Positions 6,996 through 15,595 are shown, numbered from the stretch's first letter. The stretch: 28,071 nucleotides of DNA from WAOL01 sp964399035 (GCA_964399035.1 CAYNPH010000076.1:1-28071), one strand, 5' to 3'. Translations and numbers: made by a program. Notes: generated by a model not told the origin, from the sequence alone.

Positions 6996-8375
6996 ATGTC
7001 CTCGGAACTGAAAGCATTCTTCAACCCTAGGGGCGTGGCGGTTATCGGCGCGTCCGACGACCCTAAGAAACTAGGGTATGAGGTCTTCAAGAACTTAAGG
7101 GTGTATGGAGGAGGCCCCGTCTACCCCGTTAACCCTAGGAGGGAGTACGTGCAAGGGGTTAAGGCGTTCAAGTCCGTGCTGGACGTGCCTGACCCCGTGG
7201 ACATGGCGGTCATAGTTGTTCCCAAGAAGTTCGTTAAGCAGGCGCTAATCGAGTGCGGTGAGAGGGGGGTCAAGGCCGTAGTGATCATAACGGCGGGCTT
7301 CAGCGAGACCGGGCCTGAGGGTGCTAGGGACGAGGAGGAGTTAGTGGCGATAGCTAGGAGGTACGGTGTGAGGATCATCGGCCCTAACTGCGTCGGCGTT
7401 ATGAACGCGCGCGCCGACCTGAACGCCACCTTCATAATGCCAGCTAAGAAGGGTAGCGTCGCCTTCATCAGTCAGAGCGGTGCGTTAGGCGGGGCGATAA
7501 TCTACAAGACCGTGAAGGAGAAGGTAGGGTTCTCCAAGTTCGTGAGCGTAGGTAACATGGCGGACGTGGATTTCGCGGACCTGATGGAGTACCTAGCCAA
7601 CGACCCCGAAACGACCGCCATAGCCCTCTACGTGGAGGGGCTGAAGGACGGCAAGCGATTCATGGAGGTGGCCAGGAAAGTAACTAGGGTCAAGCCCGTA
7701 ATCGCCCTCAAGGGAGGCAGGAGCGAGGCGGGCTCCAAGGCAGTTGCGTCACACACGGGTAGCTTGGCCGGGAACTTCAAGGTCTACGAGGCAGCATTCA
7801 AGCAAGCAGGGATCCTGATCGCGGACACTATCGACGAAATGATCAGCATGGCTAGGGCATTCACCCAACCACCACCCAAGGGCAACAGGGTAGCGATCCT
7901 CACCAACGCTGGGGGTGCCGGCGTGCTGCTCACGGATCAGCTCGAGGCACGGGGGCTTAAACTAGCTAACCTAAAGGACAGTACTAAGGAGCGCCTAAGG
8001 AGCTTCCTCCCACCAATAGCGTCGGTGAGGAACCCGGTTGACACGACCGCAGGTGCTAGGGGCGGCGACTACTACGAGTGTGTTAAGGCATTGCTCACCG
8101 ATGAGAACGTCGACTTACTCATAGTGGCGTGCGTGGTCCCAACCTTCGCCGGAATGACCCCAACCGAGCACGCCGAGGGTGCCCTCAAAGCCATTAACGA
8201 ACTCAAAGAAGCGGGAATCAAGAAGCCAGTCATAGCTATGTTCATGGCCGGGCACGTGTCCGAGGAATCAAGGAAGTTACTTGAGGAGAACGGAATCCCA
8301 ACCTACGAAAGACCTGAAGACGCCGCAGCCGCGGCCTCAGCCCTATCGGCGTTCGCAAGAATTAAGGGTACATAG
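6996..8375 (+). CDS. NDP-forming acyl-CoA synthetase, alpha subunit
   Basis: The protein is 459 residues, the usual length for a separate alpha subunit. It has an N-terminal CoA-binding Rossmann domain (GVAVIGASDDPKKLG, 13-27), two succinyl-CoA-synthetase-like domains (IGPNCVG near 128, FISQSGALGG near 158), and the phosphorylated histidine in ASHTGSLAG (H253), matching the His of characterised archaeal enzymes. These enzymes convert acyl-CoA, ADP and phosphate to acid, ATP and CoA, the ATP-forming last step of archaeal peptide or sugar fermentation. The ATP-grasp beta subunit is not fused and not adjacent, so it must lie elsewhere. A TATA-like ACTTATTA lies near 6957. The gene converges on the pyruvate oxidoreductase operon, which makes the likely acyl-CoA substrate. 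Confidence 0.92.
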   Translation: MSSELKAFFNPRGVAVIGASDDPKKLGYEVFKNLRVYGGGPVYPVNPRREYVQGVKAFKSVLDVPDPVDMAVIVVPKKFVKQALIECGERGVKAVVIITAGFSETGPEGARDEEELVAIARRYGVRIIGPNCVGVMNARADLNATFIMPAKKGSVAFISQSGALGGAIIYKTVKEKVGFSKFVSVGNMADVDFADLMEYLANDPETTAIALYVEGLKDGKRFMEVARKVTRVKPVIALKGGRSEAGSKAVASHTGSLAGNFKVYEAAFKQAGILIADTIDEMISMARAFTQPPPKGNRVAILTNAGGAGVLLTDQLEARGLKLANLKDSTKERLRSFLPPIASVRNPVDTTAGARGGDYYECVKALLTDENVDLLIVACVVPTFAGMTPTEHAEGALKAINELKEAGIKKPVIAMFMAGHVSEESRKLLEENGIPTYERPEDAAAAASALSAFARIKGT

Positions 8376-8459
8376 CAAATGGTGAACTGCCTTAGGTGCT
8401 AAGCGACTAAAGATAACGTGTTAGGAATGGGTAAGAGAAAAGGAAAGGTTGTTGGGGAT

Positions 8460-8481
8460 CACCCATTTGAGGGTGGAAAAA
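8460..8481 (-). terminator. possible terminator after porAB
   Basis: On the minus strand the porAB stop is followed immediately by TTTTT and then a short hairpin (CACCC, six-base loop, GGGTG; 8460-8475). T-runs directly after genes are typical archaeal stop signals. The hairpin may be incidental, and no T-run serves the convergent plus-strand gene. Confidence 0.35.
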
Positions 8482-10584
8482 CTAGAATAGTTTCTTGCCA
8501 TGGAGCTCTAGCAACCTACTCCAGTTGCTCTCTATGGCTTTCTGGACCTCGGCTACGTCCTCATCGCTCAGGTGGGCGAACCTACCCTGAAGCCTAACGT
8601 AGTCCCTCAGCGGCCTTAGCTTGCTTGGCTTAACGGTTAGTCTGAAGACCCCGTGATCCACCTCGAGCAACGGCCACGCACCCGTCAGCACCGCCATCCT
8701 GGCTACCTCAACGGTCTTGCTTTCGGGGAACCTCCACCCGGTTGGGCACGGTGAGTGTATGTGGACGTAGGCTAGGCCCTCGCCCTTCTCAACTACCTCC
8801 ATAGCTTTCCTAAGCTTGGACTCCATGTCCTTCAGGAACGCTGGTGATGCCGTGGCTATGTACGGCACCCTATGCGCGATCATTATTGATATGAGGTCCT
8901 TCGGGAACTCGCGCTTGCCCCTCCACACCGTGCCTACGGGTGTCGTGGTGGTCCATGCCTTAGCCGGCGTGGTCCCGCTCCTCTGTATCCCGGTGTTCAT
9001 GTATGCTTCGTTATCGTACGTTATCCACAGTATTGGCTCGCCGCACTCAGCGGCTGAAGACAGCGACTGCAGGCCTATGTCTGCCGCACACCCGTCACCG
9101 GCGAACGCCACTACCTTAACGTCGTCCTTACCCCTTACCCTGTAGGCCCTAACGAGGCCCCTAGCGTAAGCGCCTGTCGCCGCGTAGTTAGCTAGGACGC
9201 ACGGCACCCCCATCCAGTTGCTCGGGAAGTGCATCGCTATGGAGGCTGAGACACAGTTGGGCGGGAAGACAAGGACTGAGCGCTTCCCGACAACGCGTAG
9301 CACGTGCCTCGTAACCAGCGTCGCCCCACATCCCGCGCAGAGCTGGCAGCCAGGGGCGTAGACCGTGTCCCTGAACTCAACCGAACCCCTCCTCCGAGGC
9401 GGTTTATGCTCAACGTACACCGTCCTAACACACCCGCCGCTCGGGCAGGAACTCTTAGTTAGCTTATCGATCATCCCCCTGAAGTCGCTTACCGACACGT
9501 CATCACCGCCCATTCCCGCAATGAAGTTTGTGACGGGCACCTTACCGTTGAGGTTGTATAGCGCTGACAGGACGTCAAGGCCTAAGGGACCCATACGCGT
9601 GCCGTGCGCTACCGCCCTATCCACGACGCCAACGGACTCTATTCCCTCCCTCTCAACGACCGCCTTAATCTCGTCTGCCGGGAAGGGCCTGTAGAACGCG
9701 ACCCTAACTAAACCTACCTTAACGCCCTCCGACCTCGCCTTATCCACGGCGCGTTTTGCAGCGGTCGTCATGGACCCCATGGTTATGAGGAGGTGGTCAG
9801 CTCCCTCAACCCTGTACTCCTCTATTAGCCCGTATTCCCTCCCGAACCTTTCCTTGAATTCCTTCGTCACCTCCCTAATCACGTCCTTCGTCCTGCGCAG
9901 TATCTCCTCAAACACCCTCCTGTACGGCGTGTGGTATGGTGCTGGCAGCACGGGGAATACGTATCCCTTGGAGTCGGGATCCGTGGTGTGGTCGTAGGCC
10001 TTCCTAGGTGGGAGGAACTCGTCGACCTCCGCTTGGTCAGGAACGTCCACGGGCTCGGATGAGTGGGATATGTGGAACCCGTCGAGGCACATCATTGCCG
10101 GTAGTAGGACCCTCTCGTCCTCCGCTATCCTGTAGAGCTGGATGACCGCGTCCAAGCACTCCTGGCACCCCTCAACGTAGTACTGGATCCACCCCAAGTC
10201 CCTCGCGGTCATGGTGTCGGAGTAGTCTGAGGCTAAGGCCCAGTACCACCCGAGAGTCCTGTTAGCCACAGCCATGACGAAGGGCGCCCTGTAGGCCGGT
10301 GCCTGCGCTATGACTTCGAAGCCGTAGCCGAACCCCTGCGAGCACGTCGCGGTGAATGACCTAGCGCCTCCTAGGGCGGCCGCTAGCGCCGCAGCTATCG
10401 CTGAGTGCTCGCCCTCCGGGTGAACGTACTCGGCCTTAAGCTCTCCCCTAGCGACGAACTCCGCTATGTACTCCACAATAGGTGTCTGAGGTGTTATTGG
10501 GTACGCGGACACCACCTGAACTCTTGATAGCTTAACGCCGTACGCTACTGCCTTATTGCCTGAGAGTAGGGTTAACTTACCCAT
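8482..10584 (-). CDS. porAB: pyruvate:ferredoxin oxidoreductase, fused alpha-beta chain
   Basis: One chain holds both large subunits. Numbered from the GTG at 10593 (703 residues), residues 1 to about 395 are alpha (SAYPITPQTPIVEYI near 29; domain II VRVAFYRPFP near 297). A short linker, EHKPPRRRGSVEF, follows, and residues about 408-703 are beta: CQLCAGCG (C416, C419, C422), the thiamine-diphosphate motif from GDG (499-501) to YDNEAYMNTG (about 526-535), and PCPTGW (C616). It oxidises pyruvate to acetyl-CoA and passes electrons via PorD to ferredoxin. I prefer the ATG at 10584, because GGAGGTG lies eight bases upstream; the GTG at 10593 overlaps the porD stop but sits against that ribosome site. 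Archaeal enzymes usually keep alpha and beta separate, so the fusion is notable. A related 2-oxoacid substrate remains possible. Confidence 0.92.
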   Translation of the reverse strand: MGKLTLLSGNKAVAYGVKLSRVQVVSAYPITPQTPIVEYIAEFVARGELKAEYVHPEGEHSAIAAALAAALGGARSFTATCSQGFGYGFEVIAQAPAYRAPFVMAVANRTLGWYWALASDYSDTMTARDLGWIQYYVEGCQECLDAVIQLYRIAEDERVLLPAMMCLDGFHISHSSEPVDVPDQAEVDEFLPPRKAYDHTTDPDSKGYVFPVLPAPYHTPYRRVFEEILRRTKDVIREVTKEFKERFGREYGLIEEYRVEGADHLLITMGSMTTAAKRAVDKARSEGVKVGLVRVAFYRPFPADEIKAVVEREGIESVGVVDRAVAHGTRMGPLGLDVLSALYNLNGKVPVTNFIAGMGGDDVSVSDFRGMIDKLTKSSCPSGGCVRTVYVEHKPPRRRGSVEFRDTVYAPGCQLCAGCGATLVTRHVLRVVGKRSVLVFPPNCVSASIAMHFPSNWMGVPCVLANYAATGAYARGLVRAYRVRGKDDVKVVAFAGDGCAADIGLQSLSSAAECGEPILWITYDNEAYMNTGIQRSGTTPAKAWTTTTPVGTVWRGKREFPKDLISIMIAHRVPYIATASPAFLKDMESKLRKAMEVVEKGEGLAYVHIHSPCPTGWRFPESKTVEVARMAVLTGAWPLLEVDHGVFRLTVKPSKLRPLRDYVRLQGRFAHLSDEDVAEVQKAIESNWSRLLELHGKKLF

Positions 10585-10589
10585 GAGCC

Positions 10590-10850
10590 TCACACCTCCC
10601 TAACCATGCTTATTGCTTTGACGGGGCACTCGTTCGCGCACACGCCGCACCCCTTACAGAACCTGTAGTCAATCACGGGGCCATCCTCACCCTTCGAGAT
10701 CACCCCGTCAGGGCAGAAGTCGACGCAGAGCCAGCACTTCCTGCACTTCTCAAGGTCTATGACGGGCTTAAGCACCCTCCAGCTCGCCGTGGGTTCCGAC
10801 CAGAGGGTGTCCGTCCTGATCAAGGGTATTTCAGGTAGTTCCTCAGCCAT
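10590..10850 (-). CDS. porD: pyruvate:ferredoxin oxidoreductase delta subunit (2x[4Fe-4S] ferredoxin)
   Basis: The protein is 86 residues. It has two classical cluster motifs, CRKCWLCVDFCP and CKGCGVCANECP, in the C-terminal two thirds, and an N-terminal tail (LPEIPLIRTDTLW) typical of PorD. It carries electrons from the thiamine site to ferredoxin. The ATG at 10850 overlaps the porG stop by eight bases, with GGAGGTG seven bases upstream. It sits between porG and the fused porAB in the usual gamma-delta-alpha-beta order. Confidence 0.95.
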   Translation of the reverse strand: MAEELPEIPLIRTDTLWSEPTASWRVLKPVIDLEKCRKCWLCVDFCPDGVISKGEDGPVIDYRFCKGCGVCANECPVKAISMVREV

Positions 10851-11418
10851 TACTCAACACCTCCACAGAAACGTTCTCGTACCCGACCCTCACGCACTTG
10901 ACGTATCTGTCCCAGAGCTTCTCAGGGAACCTCTCCTTAACTGCCTTGATCGCTGAGTCAAGCGTTATGAGGCCCGTGACCCTCGCGAAGGCCCCCAACA
11001 TGACGATGTTCGGTATCGGCCTTCCCATGAACTCCATCGCGTACTTAGTCGCGTCTATCGTGGCCACCTTAGATAGCTTAGCCTCCAGCCTAAGCTCCGG
11101 GAGCACCTCCCTAGGAGGCTTAGGGATGTTCTGGATGTACACGCCGCCCTCCCTCAACCCCTTAGTGACCGCCGGCAGCACCTTATGGAGCCTCGGGTCC
11201 AGCACCATGACGTACTTCGGCGTGTATATCATGCTCCTGCTGAACTCGCTCCTCTCCCCTATCGACACGAACGCCGTTACCGGAGCCCCTCTCCGGGCCA
11301 TCCCGAACCAGGGGAAGGCCCGGGAAAACTTCCCGTCGTGCAGGGCCGCCAGGGCGATGAGTTCAGAGCACATCACAACGCCCTGGCCCCCGCGGCCGTG
11401 GAGCCTGATCTCCTCCAT
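10843..11418 (-). CDS. porG: pyruvate:ferredoxin oxidoreductase gamma subunit
   Basis: At about 191 residues it has the length of the 2-oxoacid:acceptor oxidoreductase gamma family. It opens with IRLHGRGGQGVV, continues FSRAFPWFGMARRGAPVTAFV and ends with the family helix around RPIPNIVMLGAFARVTGLI. It is the first gene of the por operon. The ATG at 11418 has GGGTG five bases upstream; a TTG three bases earlier is possible but too close to that site. A perfect palindrome (11432-11445) sits in its leader and may be an operator. It forms the catalytic complex with PorD and the fused PorAB. Confidence 0.94.
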   Translation of the reverse strand: MEEIRLHGRGGQGVVMCSELIALAALHDGKFSRAFPWFGMARRGAPVTAFVSIGERSEFSRSMIYTPKYVMVLDPRLHKVLPAVTKGLREGGVYIQNIPKPPREVLPELRLEAKLSKVATIDATKYAMEFMGRPIPNIVMLGAFARVTGLITLDSAIKAVKERFPEKLWDRYVKCVRVGYENVSVEVLSNG

Positions 11419-11431
11419 CAAAACACCCGCC

Positions 11432-11445
11432 GGAACACGTGTTCC
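11432..11445. promoter_or_regulatory. 14-bp perfect palindrome in the por leader, candidate operator
   Basis: GGAACACGTGTTCC is its own reverse complement and lies 14-27 bases upstream of the porG start. On the minus strand a TATA-like GTTTTTA preceded by purines lies near 11470, so the palindrome would fall at or just after the transcription start, a usual place for a repressor site. No identical copy was noticed elsewhere in the window. Confidence 0.5.
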
Positions 11446-11526
11446 AAGGTGATTTGGTGAGGGTCGTAAAAACGCTTTCTCTTGATGCAGTTTAACGCGG
11501 TTTGAAGTGATTTAGACAGTTAACGG

Positions 11527-12831
11527 TTACTCGTTAATTATGCGTAGCTTAATGAAGTGGACGGAGCATGAGATGCACGGGTCGTAGTTCCTTATTGCCT
11601 GCTCCACCACCCACTGAGCTTTGTCGCGCGGCATCCTCAGCAGGCTCGGGGCCAACCTCCTTATGTCCTCCTCCATGGCGACGTAGTTCTGGCATGTTGG
11701 TGCGATGATGTTGGCGTACTGCACGAAGCCCTCGCCGTCTATTCTGTACCTGTGGTAGAGCATCCCTCTGGGGGCCTCGGTTATGGCTGCGGCCTCCCCC
11801 GCCCTAACCTCGCCCTCGACGTATGGTTGCGGTGGTTCCCTGTATGACGTTATTAGCTCGTCAAGTTCCACGACGGCATGGTAGACTTCAGCGGCCCTAG
11901 CTATTATGCTTTGGAAGGCGTTTCGGAGGGGTGCCTTGATCCCGAGTTCCGTTAGCTTGTCCTTAACCTCGGGTGCTAGGAGGTCGTAGTTCAGGTTGAA
12001 CCTGGCTAGGGGGCCGACGCAGTAGGGCCTGCCCCCGCTTAACCGGTACCTCAGCGAGTTAGAGTACCTGGCCTGCTCGACCTCGATGTGCTTCTCGAAG
12101 TCGTCCTCACTGAAGCGCTCCCCATCACTAGTTACTACGTCGCCCTCCAGTATCGGGTACCTCACGTCATTTCTTATTGACGCGTACGTGATGTCCTGCC
12201 TGAACTCGGGCATTGGTAGGTTGGCGACGAACTCAAGCACTCTCCTAGCCCTGCGCTTCATCTCCTCAACACGCTTCAGTAGCGGGAGCAGCTCGTCGCG
12301 CCTTATGACCCTGTACGTGCCCCCAACACGGAACGCCACCGGGTGCACTGGGCGCCCTCCCACGACCTCAAGCACTCTATTGCCCCACGCCTTGAGCTTC
12401 AGCGAGTCCCTGACGAAGTCACCGTGCTCCTCAACCATCTGCAGTGCCGAGTCATACCCGAGGAAGTCGGGTGCGTGCAGCAGGGCTACGTGGAGCACGT
12501 GGCTCTCTATCCACTCGCCCAAGTAAGCTATCCTCCTGAGCTTAACTACCTCCTCATGCGGCTTAATGCCTAAGATCTTCTCCATAGCCCTGCTGGAACT
12601 CATCACGTAGGCTAGGGGACATATACCGCATATCCTAGCAGTTATGTCCGGGACCTCAAGGTAGTGCCTCCCCTTAAGTATGGCTTCGAAGAACCTCGGC
12701 GCCTCATGAATGTGGACCTCAACGTACTCGACCTTACCTCCACTCACCTTCAGGTAAACCCCGCCCTCACCCTCAACCCGGGCGAGGTTACTCACCCTCA
12801 CCTCAAGGGACTCGCGCCCATCACCCGTCAT
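11527..12831 (-). CDS. hydA: [NiFe] hydrogenase large (alpha) subunit, group 3b-like
   Basis: The protein is 434 residues. Nickel ligands are the pairs C68/C71 in RICGIC and C419/C422 in DPCISC. The chain ends SVH followed by a nine-residue tail FIKLRIINE, which a maturation protease would be expected to remove after the histidine, as in the Pyrococcus enzyme. It forms the H2-activating site of a soluble, NAD(P)-linked hydrogenase. The ATG overlaps the hydD stop (ATGA) with GGAGGGTGGTG upstream. It is the last gene of hydBGDA, the same order as Pyrococcus sulfhydrogenase I. No hyp or protease genes are in the window. Confidence 0.94.
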   Translation of the reverse strand: MTGDGRESLEVRVSNLARVEGEGGVYLKVSGGKVEYVEVHIHEAPRFFEAILKGRHYLEVPDITARICGICPLAYVMSSSRAMEKILGIKPHEEVVKLRRIAYLGEWIESHVLHVALLHAPDFLGYDSALQMVEEHGDFVRDSLKLKAWGNRVLEVVGGRPVHPVAFRVGGTYRVIRRDELLPLLKRVEEMKRRARRVLEFVANLPMPEFRQDITYASIRNDVRYPILEGDVVTSDGERFSEDDFEKHIEVEQARYSNSLRYRLSGGRPYCVGPLARFNLNYDLLAPEVKDKLTELGIKAPLRNAFQSIIARAAEVYHAVVELDELITSYREPPQPYVEGEVRAGEAAAITEAPRGMLYHRYRIDGEGFVQYANIIAPTCQNYVAMEEDIRRLAPSLLRMPRDKAQWVVEQAIRNYDPCISCSVHFIKLRIINE

Positions 12832-13613
12832 CTCGCACCACCCTCCAACTCGTTAATTACCTTACGGAACTTCTCAGACCAGCCGGTGAAGCCCTTGAAT
12901 AATCGCGCAATGTCCCTGTCCTTCATACCTACTTCCTTCAGCCTCGACGCTAGTGCCTCGGGCCTGGCGTCTATGGCTGGACCGAAGCACCCGTAGCACC
13001 CGCGCCCGAAGGACGGGCAGAGGGCGCCGCACCCCTCCTGGACTACGGGCCCTAGACATGGTATCCCCTTAGCCACCATCACGCAGACGTTGCCCTTCCT
13101 TCTGCAGTCCATGCAGAGGGCTTCCCTCCTCAAGTAAGGCTTCCGGCCGACGAGCACCTGCTTGATGAAGCTCAGCAGCCTTTCCTTACTGACGGGGCAC
13201 CCGCGTAGCTCGTAGTCAACCTTAACCACCTCAGCTACGGGCTTAGAGTGCTCTAGCGCCTTAACCCACTCGGGGTTCGGGTACACCGCCCTCTTAACGT
13301 CGTCCAGCCTCAGCCAGTTCCTGAGGGCTTGGATGCCGCCTGCCGTAGCGCACGCACCTATAGCAACAAGGATGCGTGACTCCTCCCTAACGCGCTTCAC
13401 TAACTCTTCCTGCTCCGGCGTCGATACGGAGCCCTCAACGAACGCCACATCATACGGGCCCGGCGCCGCAGCGCGGCTCGCCTCCAGGAAGTAGGTGAAC
13501 TCAACAGCGTCTGTGAGGGCCAGTAGCTCATCCTCCATGTTAAGTATTTGGAGCTGGCAGCCGGAGCAGGACGCGAACTTGAAGACCGCGACCTTAAGTT
13601 TCCGGCGCATCAT
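12828..13613 (-). CDS. hydD: [NiFe] hydrogenase small (delta) subunit
   Basis: The protein is about 261 residues from the ATG at 13613, which overlaps the hydG stop and has GGGTGGAG upstream. A longer reading to 13649 would lie inside hydG and is unlikely. SCSGCQ near residue 15 begins the proximal cluster site, GACATAGG and RGCPVSKE follow, and the C-terminal half has CMDCRRKGNVC and a cysteine-rich stretch, GCGALCPSFGRGCYGCFGP, for the remaining [4Fe-4S] clusters. It relays electrons from the NiFe site to the HydG/HydB pair. Confidence 0.93.
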   Translation of the reverse strand: MMRRKLKVAVFKFASCSGCQLQILNMEDELLALTDAVEFTYFLEASRAAAPGPYDVAFVEGSVSTPEQEELVKRVREESRILVAIGACATAGGIQALRNWLRLDDVKRAVYPNPEWVKALEHSKPVAEVVKVDYELRGCPVSKERLLSFIKQVLVGRKPYLRREALCMDCRRKGNVCVMVAKGIPCLGPVVQEGCGALCPSFGRGCYGCFGPAIDARPEALASRLKEVGMKDRDIARLFKGFTGWSEKFRKVINELEGGAR

Positions 13614-14437
13614 ATCTGCTCCACCCAGAAGTACTTCTTTATGAACCAATGCGGGAATACGGGGCCGTGCTTACACACGAAGTACGGGCCCATCTGGCAG
13701 TGCCCGCAGAGCCCTACCCCGCACCTCATCCTCCTCTCTAGCGAGAGGTATATCTGGTTGTCCTTCAAGCCAACCTCGTAGAGCTTCTTGATGGTGAACC
13801 TCATCATTATCTCGGGCCCGCAGATCATCGCTATGGTTCTCTCGGGGTCTATGTCCGCCTTAGGTATTAGGTCAGTCACGAAGCCTACGTGACCCTCCCA
13901 AGGGCCTTCAGCCTTATCGACGCTGAGTAGTAGCTCGGTGTTAGGTATTGAGGCGTACTTCTCCAACTCATACTTATACAGCAAGTGCCTCGGGGCCCTA
14001 GCGCCGTAAAGGATCGTTAGCTTCCCGTACCTAGCCCTGTTCCTCTCAACATGCCTTATGACGGGCCTCAGCGGTGCCAACCCTATGCCGCCAGCGATTA
14101 TTAGGACGTCCTTACCCACGGCTTGCTCGACCGGCCAGCCCTTCCCGTAAGGCCCCCTAACCCCTATGACGTCACCAACGCTGGCCTCAGCAAGCACCTC
14201 CGTAACGCGTCCAGCCACGCGCACCGTGTGCGCAACCAAGCCCTCCTGCGTGACGTCACTCACGGATATGGGCACCTCACCCACACCCATCACGTACAGC
14301 TCATTGAACTGCCCCGGCCTCGGCTCCGGGTAACCCTCAGGCATCCTCAAGTAGAATGTCCTGACGTTGGGTGCTTCATCAACAACGTCCTCTATCACGG
14401 CTGGCTTAGGGATTAACCTACCCTCAACTACCTCCAC
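13610..14437 (-). CDS. hydG: hydrogenase gamma subunit, FAD/NAD(P)-binding with [2Fe-2S]
   Basis: The protein is 275 residues with the ferredoxin-NADP-reductase fold. An N-terminal FAD barrel (RPGQFNELYVMG near 40, GVRGPYGKGWP near 93) precedes an NAD(P) domain (IIAGGIGLAPLRP near 112, CGPEIMM). The C-terminal cluster motif has cysteines 239, 244, 247 and 255 in CGVGLCGHC and its following segment. It exchanges electrons with NAD(P)H. The GTG at 14437 overlaps hydB by 14 bases with GGGTGAGGAG upstream. Confidence 0.94.
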   Translation of the reverse strand: MEVVEGRLIPKPAVIEDVVDEAPNVRTFYLRMPEGYPEPRPGQFNELYVMGVGEVPISVSDVTQEGLVAHTVRVAGRVTEVLAEASVGDVIGVRGPYGKGWPVEQAVGKDVLIIAGGIGLAPLRPVIRHVERNRARYGKLTILYGARAPRHLLYKYELEKYASIPNTELLLSVDKAEGPWEGHVGFVTDLIPKADIDPERTIAMICGPEIMMRFTIKKLYEVGLKDNQIYLSLERRMRCGVGLCGHCQMGPYFVCKHGPVFPHWFIKKYFWVEQI

Positions 14438-15518
14438 GGCTCCTCACCCACTCAACCACGTTCTTAATCGTTTCCCGCAGGTCTATCCCCGCGGGGCACC
14501 ACGTAATGCATCTCCCGCAACCGACGCACCCGAAAACCCCGAACTGCCTGACCCAGTACGCGAACTTATGCAGGACCCAGTGCCTGTACCTAGCCCATAA
14601 GTCCTTCCTGAAGTTCCCGCCGGCAACCTCCGCGTAGGTGTATGAGAAGCACCCGTCCCACACCCTAACCCTAACGGCGCCCCCCTCCAGTTCGGGCTCG
14701 TCTATGACGTCGAAGCAGAAGCACGTGGGGCAAACCATGTTGCACCCAGCACACCCAAAGCACCTCTCAGCAACCTCCTTAAACACCGGGGAGTTCAGCC
14801 CCAACTCTAACTCGTCCGGCAGTCGCTCCAGCTCGAAGGGCGCCCTAGCCTTGAGGGAAGCCCTCTTCAACGCGTCGTAATACTTCCTGAGTACCTCGTC
14901 AGTGGCTGGCTCCAGGTCAAGCTCGCTTAGGAGCTCAACACCTAGGTCCGAGCCGGGCCTGAAGACCACTAAGTCATCGTCAAGCCTCGTGTAGGCTATG
15001 TCGAAGCCGTCCCGCGCCTCAGGCCCCGTACCCATGGTGGAGCAGAAGCACGTCTCGCCCGGCTCAACACAGTTCTCCACAATTATGATTAGCTTCTTCC
15101 TCAACGCCAGGTAGTACGGGTCCCCAACACCGCCCTGAACCCTGTCCATCACGCTTATTGAGGCCAGGTCGCATGGCTTAATGGCGAATAGAGCTGTCAG
15201 CGGGAACCTCTCCTTAGGGTACTCAACGCTCCAGTCCGGCTTAATCCTGAATAGCTCCAGCCTAGGTGGGTAGAGGATGCGCTTGGGAGCGTCTGGCCCG
15301 TGCCTGAAGTGCCTGCCGCCCTCACGCACGGAGTACCTGCCCGGCGCCTGAACGTCTTCCCACCCGTAAGGTATTTCGCTGAAGGACATCACCTCCTTCA
15401 ACCTTATGACGCCGTCCTCGAGCCTAGGCGCTATGACCCTATACCCCCTCAGCCTTAACGCGTTGAAGAGCTTACCCAGCTCCTCGAACCTGCCGGAATA
15501 TATTCCTCCAGAAACCAT
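14424..15518 (-). CDS. hydB: hydrogenase beta subunit, dicluster iron-sulfur protein
   Basis: The protein is 364 residues. Two [4Fe-4S] motifs lie near the C terminus: CFGCAGCNMVCP (C253-C263) and CVGCGRCITWCP (C331-C341). Other conserved cysteine groups are KPCDLAS near 116 and NCVEPGETCFCS near 149-159, as in the sulfhydrogenase beta and anaerobic sulfite reductase A family. It is the first gene of the operon. The ATG at 15518 has GGGTGA upstream and the leader carries an inverted repeat (15550-15568). Homologues have been linked to sulfur or polysulfide reduction as well as electron transfer; which applies here cannot be told. Confidence 0.93.
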   Translation of the reverse strand: MVSGGIYSGRFEELGKLFNALRLRGYRVIAPRLEDGVIRLKEVMSFSEIPYGWEDVQAPGRYSVREGGRHFRHGPDAPKRILYPPRLELFRIKPDWSVEYPKERFPLTALFAIKPCDLASISVMDRVQGGVGDPYYLALRKKLIIIVENCVEPGETCFCSTMGTGPEARDGFDIAYTRLDDDLVVFRPGSDLGVELLSELDLEPATDEVLRKYYDALKRASLKARAPFELERLPDELELGLNSPVFKEVAERCFGCAGCNMVCPTCFCFDVIDEPELEGGAVRVRVWDGCFSYTYAEVAGGNFRKDLWARYRHWVLHKFAYWVRQFGVFGCVGCGRCITWCPAGIDLRETIKNVVEWVRSRGGS

Positions 15519-15549
15519 GTGGTCACCCTGTGACAGCGTTTTGTCTTAA

Positions 15550-15568
15550 GTGCGGCGCGCGGCCGCAC
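15550..15568. promoter_or_regulatory. inverted repeat in the hydB leader, candidate operator
   Basis: GTGCGGC, a five-base spacer (GCGCG) and GCCGCAC form a seven-bp inverted repeat 32-50 bases upstream of the hydB start. An A/T block (TTTAAG near 15590-15600 on the minus strand) could be the TATA box, which would put the repeat at or just past the transcription start. Confidence 0.45.
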
Positions 15569-15595
15569 ACTCTATTAGTTATGGGTGGGGCTTAA

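Noticed and set aside
8376..8481. C/D box or other small RNA in intergenic spaces
   Set aside because: I looked for paired RTGATGA and CTGA boxes in the spacers and saw no convincing pair. No tRNA cloverleaf was seen either.
13614..13649. Upstream start for hydD adding about 12 residues
   Set aside because: The extension lies wholly inside hydG, has no ribosome site, and the ATG at 13613 overlaps the hydG stop with a good site upstream.
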